A DNA stretch of 64,000 nt. Origin: Arthrobacter nitrophenolicus. GTDB taxonomy: Bacteria > Actinomycetota > Actinomycetes > Actinomycetales > Micrococcaceae. The position numbers were made by a program, and so were the translations under genes. Below are positions 58,558 through 64,000 of this stretch, in pieces. Under the pieces are notes generated by a model. The model made no database searches. It was not told where the DNA came from and saw nothing but the letters and a program-made list of their open reading frames with translations. Where the stretch lies: assembly GCF_000332815.1 (NCBI RefSeq), contig NZ_AOFD01000004.1, positions 62,001-126,000 on the forward strand, in the 5' to 3' direction. The first letter of the stretch is position 1; every line of letters begins with the position of its first letter.

Positions 58558-59106
58558 ATTAAAAGAGATGCTGGTTCGCCCTTGGTGTTCGATGTCAAGG
58601 ATCTCGGTCGAAGCCCGGGAAGCATGCGGACGCTGAAGGAACATGTACCCGCACCAAGTGATCTTGGTGTGCCGCTCATTGGTGTTCAGGAAGGCTCGGA
58701 TGTCGAGCTGGATCTGAGGCTTGAGGCCGTACACGAAGGAATTCTGGTATCAGGAACCGCCCTCACCGAAGTAACCGGTGAATGCGGCCGATGCCTGGAT
58801 CCCCTTGCGTATGACCTGGAGGTCAATGTGCAAGAACTTTTCTTCTACGAAGGCGCTGAGCTTTCGGACGGAGAAGATGATGAAGAGCAACGTCGAGTCG
58901 AGCACGATCTAATCGATCTTGAACCGGTGTTGCGGGACGCGGTTGTTACCATGCTGCCGTTCCAGCCGGTGTGCCGGGAAGACTGCCAGGGCCTTTGCTC
59001 CGAATGCGGAGCTCGCCTGGAAGACGAGCCGGGGCACCACCACGAGGTCATTGATCCTCGCTGGGCTGCCCTAGCTGATATGGCTAAGCCTGACCGGCAA
59101 AATTGA
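58558..59106 (+). CDS. YceD/DUF177 family protein, possible ATT start
   Basis: A protein of about 182 residues. DUF177/YceD proteins are encoded next to rpmF in most bacteria and are linked to 23S rRNA maturation and L32 supply. The N-terminal VFDVKDLGRSPGSM is followed by CGRCLDPLAYDLEV, an acidic stretch (SDGEDDEEQRR), and a C-terminal cysteine cluster (CREDCQGLCSECG) that could bind metal. An AGGAG at 58549-58553 is well spaced only for an ATT codon at 58558. The first standard in-frame starts are TTG 58582 and GTG 58585, about 30 bases from that AGGAG. Either an unusual AUU start or one misread base is implied. Confidence 0.85.
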   Translation: MKRDAGSPLVFDVKDLGRSPGSMRTLKEHVPAPSDLGVPLIGVQEGSDVELDLRLEAVHEGILVSGTALTEVTGECGRCLDPLAYDLEVNVQELFFYEGAELSDGEDDEEQRRVEHDLIDLEPVLRDAVVTMLPFQPVCREDCQGLCSECGARLEDEPGHHHEVIDPRWAALADMAKPDRQN

Positions 59107-59142
59107 TTTGTACGTGTTTGTCTAGAGAGAAATGAGTTAGCC

Positions 59143-59346
59143 GTGGCTGTTCCCAAGCGGAAAATGTCTCGCTCGAATACCCGCGCCCGCCGCTCGCAGT
59201 GGAAGGCGACCGCCCCCCACCTGGTGAAGACCGTTGAGAACGGCCAGGTTACATACAGCCTGCCGCACCAGGCGAAGGTCGTTACCGACTCTGCTGGCAC
59301 TGCGCTGTTCCTTGAGTACAAGGGCCGCAAGGTCGCTGACGTCTAA
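59143..59346 (+). CDS. rpmF: 50S ribosomal protein L32
   Basis: A 67-residue ribosomal protein, starting [20 protein letters not shown]. There are no cysteines, so this is the zinc-independent form of L32 lacking the CxxC pairs. It starts at a GTG with AGAGAG upstream, 36 bases after the DUF177 gene, as expected for that pair, and rnc follows after 21 bases. Confidence 0.97.
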   Translation: MAVPKRKMSRSNTRARRSQWKATAPHLVKTVENGQVTYSLPHQAKVVTDSAGTALFLEYKGRKVADV

Positions 59347-59367
59347 TCGGCCACTCAGGCTGACCAG

Positions 59368-60095
59368 ATGTCTTCAACTGAAGAGCTTCTGAAGCGTCTC
59401 GGTGTCACTATTGACGCCGGGACGCTTCGTCTTGCGCTGACACACCGTTCCTACGCCTACGAGAACGGCGGCATTCCCACCAACGAACGGCTCGAATTCC
59501 TGGGTGACTCCATCCTGGGGTTCTCGGTGACGGATGCCCTCTACCGGGACAATCCGGACCTTCCCGAAGGGGACCTGGCAAAGCGGCGGTCCGCAGTGGT
59601 CAGTACCCGTGCCCTGGCCAACATCGGGCGCAGCTCGGCATCGGCGAGTACATCTACCTTGGACAGGGCGAAAAGCTCACCGAAGGCAAGAACAAGGCGT
59701 CGATCCTGGCCGACACCATGGAGGCGCTGATCGGTGCCACCTACGTGTCCAATGACATCGAGACCGCCCGCCAGCTGGTCATGCGGCTGATTGGTCCGCT
59801 GCTGAAGGACGCTGCCGTGCTGGGCGCCGGTACCGACTGGAAGACCAGCATCCAGGAGCTTGCGGCCAGCCGGCAGCTGGGCACCATCCACTACGCGGTG
59901 GACGGCGCCGGCCCGGACCATGCCCGGACGTTCACGGCGGTCCTGAACATTGGCGGGACGGCCTACGGCAAGGGCTCCGGCCACTCCAAGAAGGAAGCGG
60001 AGCAGGAAGCCGCCGCCGACGCCTGGCGTGTCCTGTCCGGAGCCAAATCCACCGACGCATCCGGCACGTCGGCTGGTTCCGTAGCAGCGAAGTAG
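59368..60095 (+). CDS. rnc: ribonuclease III (frame broken by one base)
   Basis: About 242 residues after restoring one base. The double-stranded-RNA endonuclease processes rRNA precursors. The catalytic signature [14 protein letters not shown] (residues 39-52; Glu43, Asp47) is intact, as is the second acidic site in [17 protein letters not shown]-terminal dsRNA-binding domain follows ([16 protein letters not shown] to [17 protein letters not shown]). The frame breaks at 59626-59628, where ATCGGGCGCAG should read ATCGGGGCGCAG ([18 protein letters not shown]). It lies in the conserved rpmF-rnc-mutM-smc order, with mutM starting 3 bases after its stop. Confidence 0.93.
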
Positions 60096-60098
60096 CGC

Positions 60099-61070
60099 AT
60101 GCCCGAACTGCCCGAGGTGGAAGTGGTGCGCCGCGGCCTGGTGAGCTGGGTCCGTGGCCGCACCATCGAAGCCGTCGACGTCCTGGACCCGCGTTCCATC
60201 CGGCGCCATGCCCTGGGAACCGAAGATTTCATCGGCAATCTTGAGGGTGCGGTGGTGGCGGACGTCGTGCGCCGGGGCAAGTTCCTGTGGATGCCGCTGC
60301 TGGACCGCGCCGGCCTGCAAGGCCGGCAAATGAACGGAAGCGGCGACGTCCCGGCGGTGGCGCTGATGGCGCATCTTGGAATGAGCGGCCAGCTCCTGAT
60401 GCAGGACCGGGACGTTCCCGACGAAAAGCACCTCAAGGTGCGGTTCCGGCTCAGCCGCAGTGACGGCATGCCGGAACAGCTGCGGTTCGTGGACCAGCGG
60501 ATCTTCGGCGGACTGTTCGTCACGGCGATGGTCCCCACGGACGACGGCGGTCCGGGCGGCCTTGCCGAGTCCCCCCTCGCACTGATTGCGGAAGAGGCTG
60601 CGCACATCGCCCGGGACCCGCTGGACCCGGCCTTCTCCTTCGACCTCTTCTTCCGCCGCCTCCGCAAGCGCAAAACCGGACTCAAGCGCGCATTGCTGGA
60701 CCAGGGACTGGTCTCAGGAATCGGTAACATCTACGCCGACGAAGCCCTGTGGGCTGCCAAACTGCACTATGCCCGGCCCACCGACACCCTGCGCAGGGCC
60801 GAGGCCGAAAGAGTCCTGGAAAGCGCCCGCCAGGTCATGCTTGACGCCCTTGCCGCGGGTGGAACCAGCTTCGATTCCCTCTACGTCAACGTGAACGGTG
60901 CCTCCGGCTACTTCGACCGGTCACTGAATGCCTACGGCCGCGAAGGTGAGCCCTGCAAGCGGTGCGCCGCAGCAGGAATCCACGCCACCATCCGCCGGGA
61001 GCAGTTCATGAACCGCTCATCCCACACCTGCCCGGTCTGCCAGCCGCGGCCGCGCAACGGACGCTGGTAA
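60099..61070 (+). CDS. mutM: formamidopyrimidine-DNA glycosylase
   Basis: A 323-residue bifunctional glycosylase/AP lyase that removes 8-oxoguanine and formamidopyrimidines. The catalytic Pro2 and Glu3 are in [14 protein letters not shown]. The helix-two-turn-helix region has [20 protein letters not shown], and a C-terminal zinc finger has CKRC and CPVC with the loop in between. It is slightly longer than E. coli MutM because of inserts near residues 68-85. It starts 3 bases after rnc and is in the same operon. Confidence 0.97.
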   Translation: MPELPEVEVVRRGLVSWVRGRTIEAVDVLDPRSIRRHALGTEDFIGNLEGAVVADVVRRGKFLWMPLLDRAGLQGRQMNGSGDVPAVALMAHLGMSGQLLMQDRDVPDEKHLKVRFRLSRSDGMPEQLRFVDQRIFGGLFVTAMVPTDDGGPGGLAESPLALIAEEAAHIARDPLDPAFSFDLFFRRLRKRKTGLKRALLDQGLVSGIGNIYADEALWAAKLHYARPTDTLRRAEAERVLESARQVMLDALAAGGTSFDSLYVNVNGASGYFDRSLNAYGREGEPCKRCAAAGIHATIRREQFMNRSSHTCPVCQPRPRNGRW

Positions 61071-61191
61071 CCGCCTGCAACCGGGACCACTTGCGGGGGA
61101 CAACCGCGGGAATCCGGGACTTTGGCCGCGAACCCAGTAAATTTGGGAGTTCCAAGCAGCAGCTGCAGCCACCGAGGAGATCCGAAACGCC

Positions 61192-64000
61192 TTGCACCTC
61201 AAAAGCCTCACCGTCCGGGGGTTCAAGTCCTTTGCGTCGGCAACCACCTTCGACTTCGAGCCGGGGGTCACCGCGGTAGTCGGCCCCAACGGTTCCGGCA
61301 AGTCCAACGTGGTGGACGCGCTGGCCTGGGTCATGGGGGAGCAGGGCGCCAAGACCCTTCGCGGGGGCAAGATGGAGGACGTCATCTTCGCGGGCACCTC
61401 GGGCCGGCCTCCGCTGGGCCGGGCGCACGTGTCCCTCACCATCGACAATTCCGACGGCGCCCTGCCCATCGAATACAGCGAAGTCACCATCTCCCGCACC
61501 CTCTTCAGGACCGGCGGGTCTGAGTACGCCATCAACGGGGCATCGTGCCGCCTGCTGGACATCCAGGAGCTGCTGTCCGATTCAGGACTTGGCCGGGAAA
61601 TGCATGTGATCGTGGGCCAGGGGCAGCTGGACCGGGTCCTGCACGCCACACCGGAGGACCGGCGCGGTTTCATCGAGGAGGCCGCCGGCATCCTCAAGCA
61701 CCGGCGCCGCAAGGAACGGACCGTCCGCAAGCTCGAGGCGATGCAGGCGAACCTCCAGCGCCTCACCGACCTCACCGGCGAACTCCGGCGCCAGCTCACG
61801 CCGCTCGGCAAGCAGGCCGAGGTTGCCCGGCGTGCGCAGCGGGTCCAGTTCGATGTCCGCGACGCACGCGCCCGCCTTCTGGCCGACGACCTGGTCCAGT
61901 TGCAGCTCGCCCTGGAACAGGACGTCGCGGACGAAGCCGCCCTCAAGGCACGGCGCGGCGTCGTTGAACATGAGTTGGAAACCGGCCGGCGGCAGCAGGC
62001 AGCACTGGAGCAGATGGCGGCAGAGGCCACGCCCAGGCTCAACGCAGCCCGGGACACCTGGTACCAGTTGTCCGCCGCCCGGGAGCGGCTCCGGTCCCTC
62101 GGATCGCTTGCCCGCGAACGCAGCCGCCTGCTCGGCTCGGCTGACGCCGCGCCCGCCTCCGGCCGGGACCCGGAACAGCTGGAACGGCAGGCTGCCCGGG
62201 TGCGCGAGGAACTGGCCGAACTCGAGCGGACGATTCTGGACCGGCGGAGTGCACTGGAAGCGGCCACGTCGGCAAAAGCCGGGGCCGAGCAGGCCGCGAC
62301 CGCCGAAGACCAGCGGCTCACGGCCCAGCTTCGCGCCGCTGCTGACCGGCGGGAGGGCCTGGCAAGGCTGGCCGGGCAGGTGGCGGCAGCCAGGTCGCGG
62401 GTGGAATCCGCACAGGCTGAACTCGGCAGGTTGCGGGAATCGCTTGCGGCCGGGGTGGAACGCCGTGCCCGCGCCCAGGAAGAGTTCACGGCGCTGGAAA
62501 ACCAGGTGGCGGGAGTTGAAGAGGGCGAGGAATCGCTCGACGCCGACTATGAGGACGCCAGTGCTGCGCTGGAGGCAGTCCTTGACGACATTGCGCGCCT
62601 CAAGTCCGAAGTCAACGAGGGCATCCGCAAGCGTGATGCCCTGGCGGCGCGCAGGGACGCACTCAAGCTCGGCCTGGACCGCAAGGACGGTGCACGGCAC
62701 GTCCTGCAGTCCGGCGTCGCAGGCATCGAAGGCAGCGTCGCAGGGGAACTGGCGGTGGAACCTGGATACGAGACCGCCATCGCCGCGGCGCTGGGGGAGG
62801 CCTCCGATGCTGTGCTGGTGCGGGACGCCGAAACGGCGGCCACTGTCCTGCAGCTGCTCAAGGACGACGACGCCGGCCGCGCCACGCTGCTGCTCCGGTC
62901 CGCCGCCGAAGCCGGGCAGGGCAGGAACGCGGACAGCCTGCCGGCCGGAGCCCAGTGGGCCGGCGACCTGATTGGCGGCAGCGGCCCCGGCCCGGACGTG
63001 GCCAGGCACCTGCTGTTCGGGACCGCCATCGTCGAAGATATTGCAGCGGCAATTGCACTGGCATCCAGCCGGCCCAGGATCAGCGCCGTGACCCGTGCCG
63101 GTGACATCCTCACCGCCGTCTCTGCCACGGGAGGCTCCGCCAAGGCGCCGTCGCTGCTGGAGGTCCAGGCCGCCGTCGACGACGCCGCACAGCAGCTTGC
63201 AGTCGTCACTGCGGCCATCGAGCAGAACAGGTTCGCCCTGGCCGGCGCCGAAGCACGCCGCGCCGAAGCGCAGGAACGGGCGGACGCCGCCCTCGACCGG
63301 CTGCACGAGTCGGATGCCCGCCTTGCCGCCGTCGCGGAACGGCTGGGCCACCTCAACTCCGTCCTCCGCAGCGCCGCCGGCGAGAGCGACCGGCTTGCCG
63401 CCTCCCTCGCCAAAGCCGAAGCCAACGTGGCGTCGGAACAGGAAGCACTCGCGGCCGTCGCCGCCCGCCTTGCCGCGGCGCAGGAGGCACCGGTGGAGCA
63501 GGAACCGTCCACTGGGCACCGGGACGCGCTCGCCAGGGCGGCGTCCTCCGCCCGGGCCGCCGAGGTGGAGGCGAGGCTGGCGCTGCGCAGCGCCGAAGAG
63601 CAGCTGGCCGCCACCCGCAACCGCGTTGCTTCCCTGGAACGTGCGGCCGCCACAGAGCGCCGTGCCCGGGAGGAAGCAGCCGAACGGGCCAGGCGCCGGC
63701 GCATCCAGGCCCGGCGTGCCGCGGCAGTCGTGGCCGCGGTCGAGGCCGCGCTCCGCCACGTGGATGTTTCCGTCGCGATCGCCGCAACTGAACGGGACCG
63801 CGCCGAAGAGAACCGTGAGCTGCGCGAGCAGGGCCTGAAAGACGTCAGGAGTACCAATGATGCGCTGGCCCGGGAACTCGCCGAGCTGACAGACAACGTG
63901 CATCGCGACGAGCTGGCCCGCGCGAGGCAGCGTGCGCAGATCGAGGCGTTGGAAACCCGGTCGGTGGACGAACTCGGCATCACTCCGGACGCCTGGTCAG
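61192..64000 (+). CDS. smc: chromosome segregation protein SMC (partial, runs off the window)
   Basis: The first 936 codons of an SMC ATPase, open to the window edge with no frame break. It starts at a TTG (MHLKSLTVRGFKSFASATTF) with GAGGAGA about 12 bases upstream. Walker A is GPNGSGKSN at residues 31-39, and VIVGQGQLDRVLHATPEDRR lies near residue 140. The first coiled coil (about residues 165-470, Arg/Ala/Glu-rich) leads to the hinge (IEGSVAGELAVEPGYETAIA near residue 516), then the returning coiled coil. The C-terminal Walker B half is outside. SMC with ScpAB organises and segregates the chromosome. Confidence 0.96.
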   Translation, partial: MHLKSLTVRGFKSFASATTFDFEPGVTAVVGPNGSGKSNVVDALAWVMGEQGAKTLRGGKMEDVIFAGTSGRPPLGRAHVSLTIDNSDGALPIEYSEVTISRTLFRTGGSEYAINGASCRLLDIQELLSDSGLGREMHVIVGQGQLDRVLHATPEDRRGFIEEAAGILKHRRRKERTVRKLEAMQANLQRLTDLTGELRRQLTPLGKQAEVARRAQRVQFDVRDARARLLADDLVQLQLALEQDVADEAALKARRGVVEHELETGRRQQAALEQMAAEATPRLNAARDTWYQLSAARERLRSLGSLARERSRLLGSADAAPASGRDPEQLERQAARVREELAELERTILDRRSALEAATSAKAGAEQAATAEDQRLTAQLRAAADRREGLARLAGQVAAARSRVESAQAELGRLRESLAAGVERRARAQEEFTALENQVAGVEEGEESLDADYEDASAALEAVLDDIARLKSEVNEGIRKRDALAARRDALKLGLDRKDGARHVLQSGVAGIEGSVAGELAVEPGYETAIAAALGEASDAVLVRDAETAATVLQLLKDDDAGRATLLLRSAAEAGQGRNADSLPAGAQWAGDLIGGSGPGPDVARHLLFGTAIVEDIAAAIALASSRPRISAVTRAGDILTAVSATGGSAKAPSLLEVQAAVDDAAQQLAVVTAAIEQNRFALAGAEARRAEAQERADAALDRLHESDARLAAVAERLGHLNSVLRSAAGESDRLAASLAKAEANVASEQEALAAVAARLAAAQEAPVEQEPSTGHRDALARAASSARAAEVEARLALRSAEEQLAATRNRVASLERAAATERRAREEAAERARRRRIQARRAAAVVAAVEAALRHVDVSVAIAATERDRAEENRELREQGLKDVRSTNDALARELAELTDNVHRDELARARQRAQIEALETRSVDELGITPDAWS

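Noticed and set aside
61582-63903. Long minus-strand open frames opposite smc
   Set aside because: smc reads cleanly through the region with hinge and coiled-coil features; the opposite frames are low-complexity shadows.

Overview
This window looks like core chromosome of a high-G+C actinobacterium of the family Micrococcaceae, most likely the Arthrobacter/Pseudarthrobacter group. The signs are strong GC bias at third codon positions, GTG and TTG starts, many genes with a TAnnnT box 6-8 bases before the start codon (leaderless transcripts), Cys-free L32, a GluRS next to tRNA-Gln and tRNA-Glu, an IclR regulator divergent from leuCD, and the gene order thiL-DAK2-recG-rsmD-...-coaD-DUF177-rpmF-rnc-mutM-smc. 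I see no prophage, insertion sequence, CRISPR array, rRNA or integrase.

Layout. Positions 0.1-2.7 kb hold a DUF1684 protein, a lipoprotein and a transglutaminase-like protein. From 2.6 to 11.8 kb, all on the minus strand, lie a MarR regulator, a luciferase-like flavin oxidoreductase, an RND efflux pump, malate:quinone oxidoreductase, a peptide-type ABC binding lipoprotein and a fasciclin lipoprotein. Positions 12.0-14.9 kb hold tRNA-Leu, a peroxiredoxin divergent from a second MarR gene, tRNA-Lys and a sunset-domain membrane protein. Positions 15.0-22.4 kb are a branched-chain amino-acid and serine block: ilvD, an attenuated ilvBNC operon and serA. Positions 22.7-27.8 kb hold a MacB/FtsX-type ABC pair and metG. 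Positions 28.0-29.7 kb hold a repeat-bearing surface protein and a sortase. leuB and ilvE follow, then hydrolases, then gltX with a HAD phosphatase and tRNA-Gln/tRNA-Glu. Positions 37.3-40.8 kb carry two overlapping dynamin-like GTPases. Positions 41.4-44.3 kb hold the IclR regulator and leuCD. Positions 44.4-49.3 kb are envelope genes: murA, an acyltransferase, gpsA, ddl and a DUF3515 lipoprotein. Positions 49.4-64 kb hold a membrane protein of unknown role and then the conserved thiL-to-smc run. That run is interrupted by an oppositely oriented aminotransferase and spermidine-synthase-like pair.

How the genes work together. ilvD, ilvB, ilvN, ilvC, leuB, leuC, leuD and ilvE supply most of valine, isoleucine and leucine synthesis. 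Two of these loci (ilvD and leuC) share a nearly identical 19-bp inverted repeat, which fits control by the IclR regulator beside leuC. The ilvBNC operon instead has a Val/Leu-rich leader peptide, an attenuator, and an upstream palindrome made of two DnaA-box-like arms.

Quality warning. Thirteen genes, including murA, leuC and rnc, are broken by what look like 17 single-base deletions. Every shift is in the deletion direction and most fall in short runs of C or G. I read these as consensus errors, and I annotate the genes across the breaks. Apparent fusions such as DAK2-RecG are products of these errors.
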